Shown piece after piece: positions 1 to 7,223 of a DNA stretch of 16,240 nt. The notes beneath the pieces are model-generated. The model did no database searches. It saw only the letters and a program-made list of their open reading frames with translations, and was not told the DNA's origin. Made by a program: the position numbers and the translations under genes. Numbering within the stretch: position 1 is the stretch's first letter; the number at the start of each line of letters is the position of its first letter. Source of the stretch: Clostridia bacterium (GTDB lineage: Bacteria; Bacillota; Clostridia; Oscillospirales; CAG-272); assembly GCA_900769475.1 (NCBI GenBank), contig CAAGGQ010000090.1:1-16240 (forward strand). Direction: 5' to 3'.

Positions 1-39
1 ATCCTCTTTGACGGAGAAAAGATCCTGACCCAACGATAA
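1..39 (+). CDS. C-terminal end of a truncated upstream gene
   Basis: Frame 1 is open from the window edge to a TAA at 37-39 and reads ILFDGEKILTQR. It runs in the same direction as the kinase-like gene that follows, and the stop lies only 5 bases before that gene's -35 box, which fits the end of a real upstream gene. Twelve residues are too few to identify a family. No hairpin terminator separates it from the next promoter, so read-through into the next gene is possible. It could also be a chance open stretch. Confidence 0.4.
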   Translation: MLFDGEKILTQR

Positions 40-44
40 AATTC

Positions 45-73
45 TTGACAAATTCCCTCAAATGCGCTATAAT
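45..73 (+). promoter_or_regulatory. Sigma-A promoter for the cytidylate-kinase-like gene
   Basis: The -35 TTGACA is at 45-50 and the -10 TATAAT at 68-73, separated by 17 bases. All 12 consensus positions match. The expected start of transcription is near 80, giving a leader of about 30 bases before the ATG at 109. Confidence 0.85.
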
Positions 74-108
74 AAAGGCGAGAACAAGAGAAAACGGAGG
101 CATTGGAT

Positions 109-723
109 ATGAACAAGATCATTACCATCGGCCGTGAATTTGGTAGCGGTGGCCGTGAGCTGGGCAAGCGTCTGGCCGACCATTTGAATATTGCTTACTA
201 CGATAAGGAGATTGTGGAAGAGATCTCCCGCCGTACTCAGCTGGCCGAGGGCTACGTGCGCCAGATCGTGGAGCAAAAGCCCGGCATTTACTTCCCCATC
301 ACCGTGGGACGTACCCTGCACACCTCCACCTCGGATTATATGGTCAAGCAGCAGACTTCGGTGTACACCGAGCAGGCCAACGTGCTGCGGGAAATGGCCG
401 AAAAATCCGATTGCGTGATCGTTGGTCGCTGTGCCGACTACATCCTGAAGGATCACCATCCTCTGCGCATCTTCGTTTACGCCGACATGGAAAGCAAGAT
501 CCAGCGTTGCCGCCAAAAGGCCGAGGTCGAGGAGCATCTTACCGACAAGGAGCTGAAAAAGCTGATCCGAAAGGTGGACAAAAACCGTGCCCATTATTAC
601 GCCTACTACACGGGGCAAAAATGGGGACGCCACTCGAACTACGATCTTTGCATCAACACCTCTGCCCTGCCCGTAAAGGAATTTGCCGAGGCATTGGCAG
701 GATTGATCCAGGGAATGGAATAA
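109..723 (+). CDS. Cytidylate kinase-like family protein (Cytidylate_kin2 / AAA_26 type)
   Basis: This is a 204-residue soluble protein. Near the N-terminus it carries the sequence ITIGREFGSGGRELGKRLA (residues 5-23), an unusual P-loop-like motif that marks the cytidylate-kinase-like family of Bacillota. A VIVGRCADYIL segment near residue 105 and the C-terminal KNRAHYYAYYTGQKWG stretch are also typical of that family. By fold it is a P-loop nucleotide or nucleoside kinase, but the substrate of this branch is not established, so CMP kinase activity should not be assumed. The ATG at 109 is preferred over an in-frame TTG at 103, because the ACGGAGG at 94-100 is 8 bases from the ATG and only 2 from the TTG. 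It has its own promoter and ends in a terminator shared with the convergent ABC permease gene. Confidence 0.88.
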   Translation: MNKIITIGREFGSGGRELGKRLADHLNIAYYDKEIVEEISRRTQLAEGYVRQIVEQKPGIYFPITVGRTLHTSTSDYMVKQQTSVYTEQANVLREMAEKSDCVIVGRCADYILKDHHPLRIFVYADMESKIQRCRQKAEVEEHLTDKELKKLIRKVDKNRAHYYAYYTGQKWGRHSNYDLCINTSALPVKEFAEALAGLIQGME

Positions 724-736
724 TCATCAACAAAAC

Positions 737-781
737 AGAACGGCGTAGCCTGGGGCTACGCCGTTCTTCGCATTATTTTTT
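737..781. terminator. Bidirectional intrinsic terminator between convergent genes
   Basis: A perfect 14-bp stem pairs 737-750 with 754-767 around a 3-base loop. On the plus strand a run of six T follows at 776-781, eight bases past the stem. On the minus strand the stem is followed by G and then TTTT. The kinase-like gene and the ABC permease gene converge here, and the permease stop codon is at 773-775, so the minus-strand hairpin begins a few bases after that stop. Confidence 0.85.
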
Positions 782-1924
782 AAACATCACTCGCTCGCTG
801 TTAAACAGCTTGGTAAGCACAAGCACGAGCCCCCCGGCTACACAGCAATTCACGATCATGGTAATGAGAATGTGAAGGGGCTGGTAGGAAAGGGAGAAGA
901 TCCCGCTGATACACTGCACGCTATTGTATACGGGAATAAAGTAGACCCACGTGGAGCTTGCGGCGCCAAACATGCCCGAAAGTCCCAGCAGGGTAACCAG
1001 GATCATCAGGGGCGAGATCATGCTACTGGCCTCCTTGACCGAGGCCGCCAGCGCCGAAAGAATGGAGATCAGGGACACGAACACCAAAATAGTGGTCAGG
1101 ATCACCCCAAGGATCCAGGCGTAATCGCTCATCTGATAGATATTGGCGTCGATCATCCCGTCCATTTCTCCCCCCATCAGATTGGGCAGAGCAAAAAGGA
1201 CGCCAAAGAAGCTACAAAGTCCACTGAGCAGGGAGATGATGCTTAGAGCCAGGATCTTACCAATGGCCAACTCTCCGCGGCGAATGGGGGTTACCAGCAG
1301 GGTGGCAATAGTGCCACGCTCTTTTTCTCCCGCAATGGATTCGGGTGCCACCGCCATACAGCCCGAGAACATGAGCATCAACAGCAGCATGGGCATCAGC
1401 ATGGAAAAGAGCATGCCCGTGGTATCCTCGGCCGAGGCCATATCGTAGGTCTTGGCGGGGTCGGCGTTTACGTCAAAGCGGTTGGCCAGCAGGGATTCAT
1501 AGCTATCCAACAGCGCGGTAAACATAGCATAGGCGCTTGCCGAGGATGTGGACGCAGAGTTGTAGTAGATCTCTACGTTGGGAATCTCGAGAGCGGCAAC
1601 ACCTTCGTCAAAGTTCTCCGGAAAGACCACGTACAGATCCAACTCCTGGACCTTGACAGCATCCTCGGGATGGGTCAGATCCACCTCCTCCAGAGGCATT
1701 TGCGCGGCCTCAAGAAGACCTTCCACCGAGCTTGGCATATACTCTGCCTGGATCCGGTAGACCTGATCCTCCCCGGGCACAAGCCCCGACATCATCGCGT
1801 CTCCCATCAGGGTATAAAGCAGATAGATCAGCACGCCGGGCAGGAAAATGGCCAGGAGCATGCGTCGATCGCCAAAGAAGCGGAGCAGCTCCTTTTTCAT
1901 AATGGTGAGAATATTGTTCTTCAT
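773..1924 (-). CDS. ABC-2 type transporter permease (NatB-like)
   Basis: This 383-residue membrane protein has one transmembrane helix at about 22-42 and a soluble, presumably extracytoplasmic region at about 45-168. Five or six more helices follow at about 171-193, 222-248, 268-290, 300-320 and 350-371. The segment at 195-223, with AGEKERGTIATLLVTPI and a downstream ELAIGKIL, is the cytoplasmic coupling region typical of ABC-2/NatB permeases. It should form the membrane channel of an exporter with the ATPase encoded just upstream, whose stop overlaps this start by 4 bases (ATGA), implying translational coupling. NatB in Bacillus exports sodium. That substrate is only an analogy here, and antibiotic or peptide export is equally possible. 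The protein is full length and ends at the convergent terminator. Confidence 0.88.
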   Translation of the reverse strand: MKNNILTIMKKELLRFFGDRRMLLAIFLPGVLIYLLYTLMGDAMMSGLVPGEDQVYRIQAEYMPSSVEGLLEAAQMPLEEVDLTHPEDAVKVQELDLYVVFPENFDEGVAALEIPNVEIYYNSASTSSASAYAMFTALLDSYESLLANRFDVNADPAKTYDMASAEDTTGMLFSMLMPMLLLMLMFSGCMAVAPESIAGEKERGTIATLLVTPIRRGELAIGKILALSIISLLSGLCSFFGVLFALPNLMGGEMDGMIDANIYQMSDYAWILGVILTTILVFVSLISILSALAASVKEASSMISPLMILVTLLGLSGMFGAASSTWVYFIPVYNSVQCISGIFSLSYQPLHILITMIVNCCVAGGLVLVLTKLFNSERVMFKK

Positions 1925-2709
1925 TGTACTCCACCGTCCTTCCCGTTCTCGTTGGCGAGGTAAAGATCAAAGAAGCGATCCTCCAGGCTCTGACCGTTGC
2001 AAATCGTTTCCAGGGCGTCGCAGGCCACCATTTTTCCGTCGATGATGATCCCCACGCGATCGCAGATCTTTTCCACCAAACTAAAGATATGGGTGGAAAC
2101 GATCACCGTTTTGCCCCGCTCCCGCAGCTCCAACAAAAAGTCAGTCACCACCTTGGCAGTAAGAACATCCAGGCCGTTGGTGGGCTCATCAAAGATAATG
2201 ATATCTGGATCGTGGGCCACCGAGATCACCAAGGAGGCCTTTTGCTTCATACCCGTGGAGAGGTTGGCCACCTTGACCCCGGCAAATTTATCAATGCCGA
2301 ACTTGGCAAAGAGCTCCTTCTTCCGCGCCGCACAGGTGGCGGCATCCACCCCGTGAAGCTCGGAGAAGAAATCGTACAGATAATCGGGGGTAAAGAAATC
2401 CTCCAGCTTGAGCTCGCTGGTTAAAAAACCAATGCGTCCCCGCACGCCGCCGGGATCCTTGACCACACTATAGCCGTTGACCACGATGTCGCCCTCGTCG
2501 GGACGGATCAGGGTGGCGATCATGCGCAGGGTGGTGGTTTTTCCGGCCCCGTTGGGGCCCAGGAGTCCAAAGATCTCGCCGCGATAGGCTTCAAAGGAGA
2601 GGCCGTTGACCGCGATCTTCTTTTTTTGATCGGTCTTTTCCAGCTTGCGCTGCTTGGCCGAAAGATGAAAGGTTTTTTTCAAGCCCGTGGCTTGCAATAC
2701 CGGTTCCAT
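1921..2709 (-). CDS. ABC transporter ATP-binding protein (NatA-like)
   Basis: This 262-residue nucleotide-binding subunit partners the NatB-like permease. Walker A is GPNGAGKTT (51-59), the signature is LSTGM (150-154), Walker B is IIIFDE (170-175) with Glu175 as catalytic base, and the switch histidine is H207 in IVSTH. A charged insertion at about 17-32 (SAKQRKLEKTDQKKK) precedes the first core strand, as in NatA-type ATPases. The usual Q-loop glutamine is not visible: the region reads GFLTSELKLEDFFTP (94-108), a variant I associate with this subfamily. The C-terminus after residue 245 is short and polar. GGAGG at 2716-2720 lies 6 bases before the ATG. A dedicated promoter (2762-2791) starts this two-gene operon. 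Confidence 0.9.
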   Translation of the reverse strand: MEPVLQATGLKKTFHLSAKQRKLEKTDQKKKIAVNGLSFEAYRGEIFGLLGPNGAGKTTTLRMIATLIRPDEGDIVVNGYSVVKDPGGVRGRIGFLTSELKLEDFFTPDYLYDFFSELHGVDAATCAARKKELFAKFGIDKFAGVKVANLSTGMKQKASLVISVAHDPDIIIFDEPTNGLDVLTAKVVTDFLLELRERGKTVIVSTHIFSLVEKICDRVGIIIDGKMVACDALETICNGQSLEDRFFDLYLANENGKDGGVQ

Positions 2710-2723
2710 AGCAGATCCTCCAC

Positions 2724-2760
2724 AAAAAATTCGGGAAGAAACGACAGGTTTCTTCCCGAA
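2724..2760 (-). terminator. Intrinsic terminator of the TetR-ABC exporter operon
   Basis: Read on the minus strand, a perfect 13-bp stem pairs 2760-2748 with 2742-2730 around a 5-base loop, and six T follow at 2729-2724. It lies about 48 bases after the stop of the second exporter subunit. The promoter of the next operon lies immediately upstream of it, between the stop codon and the hairpin, so the predicted start of transcription falls inside the stem. Confidence 0.88.
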
Positions 2761-2761
2761 A

Positions 2762-2791
2762 ATTATAGCATATTCCCAAGGACTTTGTCAA
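2762..2791 (-). promoter_or_regulatory. Sigma-A promoter for the NatA/NatB-like operon
   Basis: On the minus strand TTGACA occupies 2791-2786 and TATAAT 2767-2762, with an 18-base spacer. The start of transcription is expected around 2755, which is within the 5' arm of the terminator hairpin of the preceding operon. Confidence 0.8.
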
Positions 2792-2807
2792 GAGCAACCT
2801 TGGAGAA

Positions 2808-4694
2808 TCAATCCAGCTTGACGATCTCGTGATAAAGATCGGAATAGCGTCCGCCCGTGGCCAGCAATTCCTCGTGATTTCCTCGCTCAATGATGTGTCC
2901 CTTTTCCAGAACCATAATGCAGTCGGCCTTGCGTACGGTGGAAAGGCGGTGGGCGATGACAAAGGTGGTGCGGTTCTCCATGAGGGCGTCCATACCGATC
3001 TCAATGTTCCGCTCGGTACGGGTATCCACCGAGCTGGTGGCCTCGTCCAGCACCAGGATGGGAGCCTTGCTTACGGCGGCTCTGGCGATGTTGAGCAGCT
3101 GCCGTTGCCCCTGGGAGAGGTTGGCACCATCATGCTCCAGGAGGGTATCGTAGCCGTTCTCCAGATGGATGATAAAATCGTGGGCCGCAACGGCTCTTGC
3201 CGCAGCCTCCACCTCCTCGTCGGTGGCGTCCAGGCGTCCGTAGCGGATATTCTCCCGCACGGTGCCCGTAAAGAGGTGGGTATCCTGCAACACCATCACC
3301 ACCTGGGATCGCAGAACGGGGCGCGGGATCTTCTCAATAGGAATCCCATCCACCAAAATACTGCCCTTTTCGATCTCGTAGAACCTCGATAGCAGATTGG
3401 TTACGGTGGTCTTGCCCGCACCCGTAGAGCCAACGAAGGCAATCTTTTGTCCGGGGCTTGCGGTCAAGTTAATATCGTGTAAAACCGTCACGCCCGGAAC
3501 ATAACCAAAGGAAACATTCTTCAGCTCGATATGTCCCTTGAGAGTCTTAACGTCGGAAAGCTCGGCAATTTCCACCTCTTCGTCGGCGTTCATGACCTCG
3601 AAAATACGCTCGGCACCTGCCAGAGCGGAAAAGATCACGTTGATCTGGGTGGAGATCTCGTTGATGGGCTGATTGAACTTTCGGGTGTAGTCCAAAAGAA
3701 CGGTCAGGCCGCCAATGTCAAAGCCACGGGTCACCACCAAAATGCCGCCCACGCAGGCCGTAATGGCGTATATGAAATTACAAATATTGTGGTTGATGGG
3801 TCCCATGAGCATGGAAAGCGCTTGAGCACGGATCTGGGTCTTGCAAAGCTCTTGGTTGAGATAATCGAATTCCTCCTTCACAGCTTCCTCTCTGCTAAAG
3901 ACCTTGACCACCTTTTGCCCTGAGATCACCTCCTCGGAAAATCCATTGAGAGCGCCAAGAGCTCTCTGCCGCTTGGAGAAAAGAGGACGACTCTTTTTGA
4001 TAATGGTTTTGCTTACAAGAGTCAGAAGCGGCGTGAAAACGATGGTAATCATTGCCAGCCAAACGTTGGTGGCAAGCATCAGAACCAGCGTCCCCACCAG
4101 GGTAATCACCCCCGAAATCATAGCCACCAGCGTACTGTTGACCATATCGCCAATGGTATCCACGTCATTGGTAAAGCGGCTCATCAGGTCGCCGGTGGAG
4201 TGGGTGTCAAAATAGCGAACCGGAAGCCTTTGCAGCTTATCGTACAGATCCTTGCGCAGGCGCTTGAGGGAGCGGCGCGAAGCCGCCAGCAGTACCCGCT
4301 TATGCACAACCTGCAAAACGCTGACTAAAACGTACATCAGCAACAGCACCAGCACACGAAGAGTCAGCCTTCTCATTCCTTCGTCAACACGTCCAATGTA
4401 CTGCTCGATGCCCTCGTTGATAATGGGGCGAAGCATATACGTGGTGGCCAGCGTGCCCAGGGTGGTCAGCAGCAAACAAATCATACCCAGGATGATCAAC
4501 CTGCCCTCTCGACTCAGATACCAGATCAAGCGCTTGATGGTCTGCTTGGTATCCTTCGGCTTTCCCTGTGCCGCCATTCCCGCCATTCGTCCGCCGCCGC
4601 CGGAAACCGTTCGGACCTCCCTTTTAGGGCGTCCGCTGGAAGCGTATAGAGCCGCATATTTTTGCGCCAATCGCTTTTTTCTATCATCAGTCAT
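2808..4694 (-). CDS. ABC exporter half-transporter, catalytic-site subunit (heterodimer partner)
   Basis: This 628-residue protein fuses a six-helix transmembrane domain (about 55-320) to a C-terminal ATPase. Motifs counted from the chosen start are Walker A GSTGAGKTT (422-430), a Q-loop glutamine in VMVLQDTHLF, signature LSQGQ (526-530), Walker B ILVLDE (546-551) and switch histidine H582 (VIAHR). Walker A/B and the histidine are intact, but the signature is LSQGQ instead of LSGGQ. That is the pattern of the partner contributing the catalytic Walker motifs in TM287/TM288- or BmrCD-like heterodimers. The N-terminus has a Gly/basic cytoplasmic extension of about 50 residues. I chose the ATG at 4694 because GGAAGGAG (4711-4704) lies 9 bases away; it directly abuts the alternative ATG at 4703. 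It overlaps the previous gene by 8 bases. The substrate is unknown; drug or lipid export is typical. Confidence 0.92.
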   Translation of the reverse strand: MTDDRKKRLAQKYAALYASSGRPKREVRTVSGGGGRMAGMAAQGKPKDTKQTIKRLIWYLSREGRLIILGMICLLLTTLGTLATTYMLRPIINEGIEQYIGRVDEGMRRLTLRVLVLLLMYVLVSVLQVVHKRVLLAASRRSLKRLRKDLYDKLQRLPVRYFDTHSTGDLMSRFTNDVDTIGDMVNSTLVAMISGVITLVGTLVLMLATNVWLAMITIVFTPLLTLVSKTIIKKSRPLFSKRQRALGALNGFSEEVISGQKVVKVFSREEAVKEEFDYLNQELCKTQIRAQALSMLMGPINHNICNFIYAITACVGGILVVTRGFDIGGLTVLLDYTRKFNQPINEISTQINVIFSALAGAERIFEVMNADEEVEIAELSDVKTLKGHIELKNVSFGYVPGVTVLHDINLTASPGQKIAFVGSTGAGKTTVTNLLSRFYEIEKGSILVDGIPIEKIPRPVLRSQVVMVLQDTHLFTGTVRENIRYGRLDATDEEVEAAARAVAAHDFIIHLENGYDTLLEHDGANLSQGQRQLLNIARAAVSKAPILVLDEATSSVDTRTERNIEIGMDALMENRTTFVIAHRLSTVRKADCIMVLEKGHIIERGNHEELLATGGRYSDLYHEIVKLD

Positions 4695-6426
4695 TTGCGG
4701 CATCTCCTTCCTTTTGGGTCAAATAGATCTCACGGTAGACCTGGCAAGAACGCATCAGCTCAGCATGGGTACCGTTTCCAACGATCTCTCCGTGGTTCAT
4801 CACCAGAATACGGTCGGCATCCATGACCGACGAAATGCGCTGGGCGATGATCAGACAAGTAATGTCACTTGCCTCCTCGCGCAGAGCCTTACGAAATTTG
4901 GCATCGGTTGCCGTATCCAGAGCACTGGTGGAGTCATCCAGAATGAGAATTTTCGGCTTCCGCAACAGGGCGCGAGCAATGCAAAGACGCTGCTTCTGAC
5001 CGCCCGAGAGGTTGATGCCTCCCTGCCCCAGCTCGGTTTCGTAGCCCTCCCGGAAGGAGGTGAGGAATTCCGCCGATTGCGAATGTCTGGAGGCCTCGTC
5101 AAGCTCCTCCTCGGTGGCATCCTCCTTACCCCAGTACAGATTTTCCCGCACGGTGCCCGAGAAGAGCATATTCTTTTGCAGCACCACAGAAATGCCGCCG
5201 CGCAGATTCTCAAAGGAATAATCCCGCACGTTCACGCCGTCCACCAGAACAGCACCCTCGTCCACGTCATACAGACGGGGGATCATGGAGATCAAAGTGC
5301 TCTTACCGCTTCCGGTCGAGCCGATGATTCCCACGGTCTGCCCTGCCTCTATGCGGAAGCTGATATGATTGAGCACGTTTTCCCGGCGATTTTTAAAGTA
5401 ACGGAAGGAAACGTCCCGAAATTCGATCGAACCGTTTTCCACCTTGCGCTCGGCGCAGGCAGCATTTTCATCGGTCAGATCCAATTTCTCGTCAAAGATC
5501 TCGCGGATACGGTTTGCAGAGGCTTTCGCTCTCGACCACCGCTCAAAAACAATTGTCATAACTCTGACCTGCGTCAGGATCTGGCTCAGATAGGTAATAA
5601 ACGCCGTCAAGGTGCCCAGCTCCATGTTGCCGATCATGATCTGACGCCCTGCGATCCAGATCGTGGCGATCGTTGCAACGTTGATGGCAACGGTACAGAT
5701 GGGTGCTATCCAAAGCATAACCTTGAGTGCGTGAATGCTTTTTTGATAAAGCGTATCGTTTACGGCGTAAAATTTTTCTCTTTCAAAATTTTCACGCGCA
5801 AAGGATTTGATCACGCGTTCATTTTCAATCGATTCCCCGATTTGGGTATTCAAAAGATCCAACTGTGCCTGCATTCCGGAATAGCGGGAGAGAGATCCGC
5901 GGATCAGCAAAATGAGGCTGATCATCAAAAGAGGAATAACGACACACAGCACCATAGCAAGATCCAAATTGAGCTGAAACGCCATGATCATAGCACCAAT
6001 AAGCATGGTGGGAGCACGAAGCATCATACGCAACATGTTTTGCACGAAGGTTTGCATCTGAGCGACATCATTGGTAATACGGGTAATGAGCGAGCCCGTG
6101 GTGAGATGATCGAGATTGGCAAAGGAATACTTTTGCACACGGGCAAAAATATCCTTGCGCAGACCGGCTCCAAAGCGTGTCGACGCATTCACCGAAAAAA
6201 TCGCTCCCATCACACTGCTGACCATCGTCACCAGCGCAATGACCATCATCAAAATGCTTTGCTTTACGATGTAGGAAATATCCCCAGTGGCAATCCCGTT
6301 GTTGATCAGGCTTGCCGTAATTTTAGGCAAGGTGACCTCCATGAGCGCCGAAAGGATCACGAACATGGGACCAAACAAAAAGAAATACCAATGTCGTTTA
6401 ATGTAAGACCAATACCTGGATATCAT
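4687..6426 (-). CDS. ABC exporter half-transporter, degenerate-site subunit (heterodimer partner)
   Basis: This 579-residue half-transporter has six predicted helices at about 10-290 and an ATPase at about 335-575. Walker A is GSTGSGKST (369-377), the Q-loop glutamine is Q417, the signature LSGGQ (473-477) is canonical, and Walker B reads ILILDD (493-498). Asp498 therefore replaces the catalytic Glu. The switch position is Gln529 (LIIAQR) instead of His. These substitutions are those of the degenerate-site subunit of heterodimeric exporters. Paired with the downstream subunit, its canonical signature completes the working ATP site. AAGGAGG at 6442-6436 is 9 bases from the ATG. The start overlaps the repressor's stop by 4 bases (ATGA), so the repressor and both pump genes form one coupled operon. 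Confidence 0.93.
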   Translation of the reverse strand: MISRYWSYIKRHWYFFLFGPMFVILSALMEVTLPKITASLINNGIATGDISYIVKQSILMMVIALVTMVSSVMGAIFSVNASTRFGAGLRKDIFARVQKYSFANLDHLTTGSLITRITNDVAQMQTFVQNMLRMMLRAPTMLIGAMIMAFQLNLDLAMVLCVVIPLLMISLILLIRGSLSRYSGMQAQLDLLNTQIGESIENERVIKSFARENFEREKFYAVNDTLYQKSIHALKVMLWIAPICTVAINVATIATIWIAGRQIMIGNMELGTLTAFITYLSQILTQVRVMTIVFERWSRAKASANRIREIFDEKLDLTDENAACAERKVENGSIEFRDVSFRYFKNRRENVLNHISFRIEAGQTVGIIGSTGSGKSTLISMIPRLYDVDEGAVLVDGVNVRDYSFENLRGGISVVLQKNMLFSGTVRENLYWGKEDATEEELDEASRHSQSAEFLTSFREGYETELGQGGINLSGGQKQRLCIARALLRKPKILILDDSTSALDTATDAKFRKALREEASDITCLIIAQRISSVMDADRILVMNHGEIVGNGTHAELMRSCQVYREIYLTQKEGDAAND

Positions 6427-7043
6427 ACGGCTCCGCCTCCTTCACTATCCGCAGCTTGCCGGCTTTTTTGACTCAATTCCTTGAGGAGATTCAAAAGCAT
6501 CTGCGATAAGATCGCAAAGCTTTCATCTCTTGGCACACCTCCGTGCAACAGAAAGCCCTCGGAGGTAAGCGTAACAAATCCGTGTAGCGTGGAACGGACG
6601 CAACGCATAAAATGGATGCTGTTGGGTTCATCCATTGCAAATTGCAAAGCGATCCTTCGCAGGGGATTGATGGCGTACAGCGTGGCGCGGCGCCGAAGCT
6701 TATCCTCGTCCTGCATCGCTTCCGGAATGTGAAACAACGCCTTATAGATCTCGGGATTTTCCGAGGCGAAAGCGCGGTATTCGGCAAGTCCGCGAAGAAA
6801 GGCCTCCTCGGGAGGCAGATCCTTGGTGGCTTCCTCCAGGCGGCGATTCATTTGAAGCGAGGCATCCACCGCCACCGCCGTATTGATGGCTCCAATGCCA
6901 TCCACGTGATTGTATAAAGACGAGGGACGTACCCCCAGCCTTGCGGCAAGATCACGTAGCGAGAAATTGGCATACCCATTCTCCGCGATCATCTCCACCG
7001 CAACCCGGGTGATCTCCTCGCTACTCAAGCCCTTTTTGTTCAT
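6423..7043 (-). CDS. TetR/AcrR-family repressor with WHG-type C-terminal domain
   Basis: This is a 206-residue regulator. The helix-turn-helix is at about 26-48 (FSLRDLAARLGVRPSSLYNHV), within a standard TetR N-terminal domain. The C-terminal ligand-binding region includes CVRSTLHGFVTLTSEGFLL (148-166), resembling the WHG domain. It probably represses its own operon, which also encodes the two exporter subunits, and is released by a small molecule that the pump removes; that role is inferred from position. Two palindromes with AACGAAC/GTTCGTT half-sites lie in its promoter. The start at 7043 is supported by AAAGGAG about 8 bases upstream. The frame stays open to 7172, but an extension would translate the promoter and operators, so I rejected it. 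It ends in a short disordered tail and overlaps the next gene by 4 bases. Confidence 0.92.
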   Translation of the reverse strand: MNKKGLSSEEITRVAVEMIAENGYANFSLRDLAARLGVRPSSLYNHVDGIGAINTAVAVDASLQMNRRLEEATKDLPPEEAFLRGLAEYRAFASENPEIYKALFHIPEAMQDEDKLRRRATLYAINPLRRIALQFAMDEPNSIHFMRCVRSTLHGFVTLTSEGFLLHGGVPRDESFAILSQMLLNLLKELSQKSRQAADSEGGGAV

Positions 7044-7066
7044 GTCGCGCTCTCCTTTTCGGATAT

Positions 7067-7083
7067 AACGAACAGTGTTCGTT
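7067..7083. promoter_or_regulatory. TetR operator O1 (leader-proximal)
   Basis: Perfect inverted repeat AACGAACA-g-TGTTCGTT (8-1-8), located just downstream of the predicted transcription start of the repressor operon. It shares its half-site with the second palindrome at 7100-7118; the two centres are 34 bases apart. Binding by the adjacent TetR protein is inferred. Confidence 0.82.
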
Positions 7084-7094
7084 TCTCTGCTTCT

Positions 7095-7123
7095 ATTATA
7101 AACGAACACCGTTCGTTTGTCAA
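7095..7123 (-). promoter_or_regulatory. Sigma-A promoter of the TetR-ABC exporter operon
   Basis: On the minus strand TTGACA is at 7123-7118 and TATAAT at 7100-7095, with a 17-base spacer that is almost completely filled by operator O2. Transcription should begin near 7088, so the leader carries operator O1. Confidence 0.88.
7100..7118. promoter_or_regulatory. TetR operator O2 (between -35 and -10)
   Basis: Inverted repeat AAACGAAC-acc-GTTCGTTT (8-3-8). It covers the spacer of the operon promoter and touches the outer base of both promoter boxes. A repressor bound here would block RNA polymerase directly. Compared with O1 the centre carries one mismatch, so affinity may differ. Confidence 0.82.
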
Positions 7124-7165
7124 TAGGTTTTGCATTATTTTCGAAAGCAAAAAAGAAGAAACGCC

Positions 7166-7194
7166 TTGACATTTTCTCTCCCTTTGATTATAAT
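7166..7194 (+). promoter_or_regulatory. Sigma-A promoter for the LRR lipoprotein
   Basis: TTGACA at 7166-7171 and TATAAT at 7189-7194 are separated by 17 bases. It is divergent from the repressor promoter and its -35 lies 48 bases beyond operator O2, so direct control by the TetR protein is not obvious from position. Confidence 0.85.
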
Positions 7195-7223
7195 AGAAGC
7201 AACGATATTTTGGAGGATCCGAT

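Noticed and set aside
4252..6471. Open frame of 739 codons on the plus strand
   Set aside because: It lies antisense to both exporter genes and crosses their boundary. Those genes have complete domain motifs and ribosome binding sites; the antisense frame has neither a promoter nor recognisable motifs and is His/Gln-rich, as expected from the complement of coding DNA.
7044..7172. N-terminal extension of the TetR gene by 43 codons
   Set aside because: It would translate the -35, -10 and both operators and would start upstream of the promoter. The ATG at 7043 has a good Shine-Dalgarno and gives the standard TetR length.
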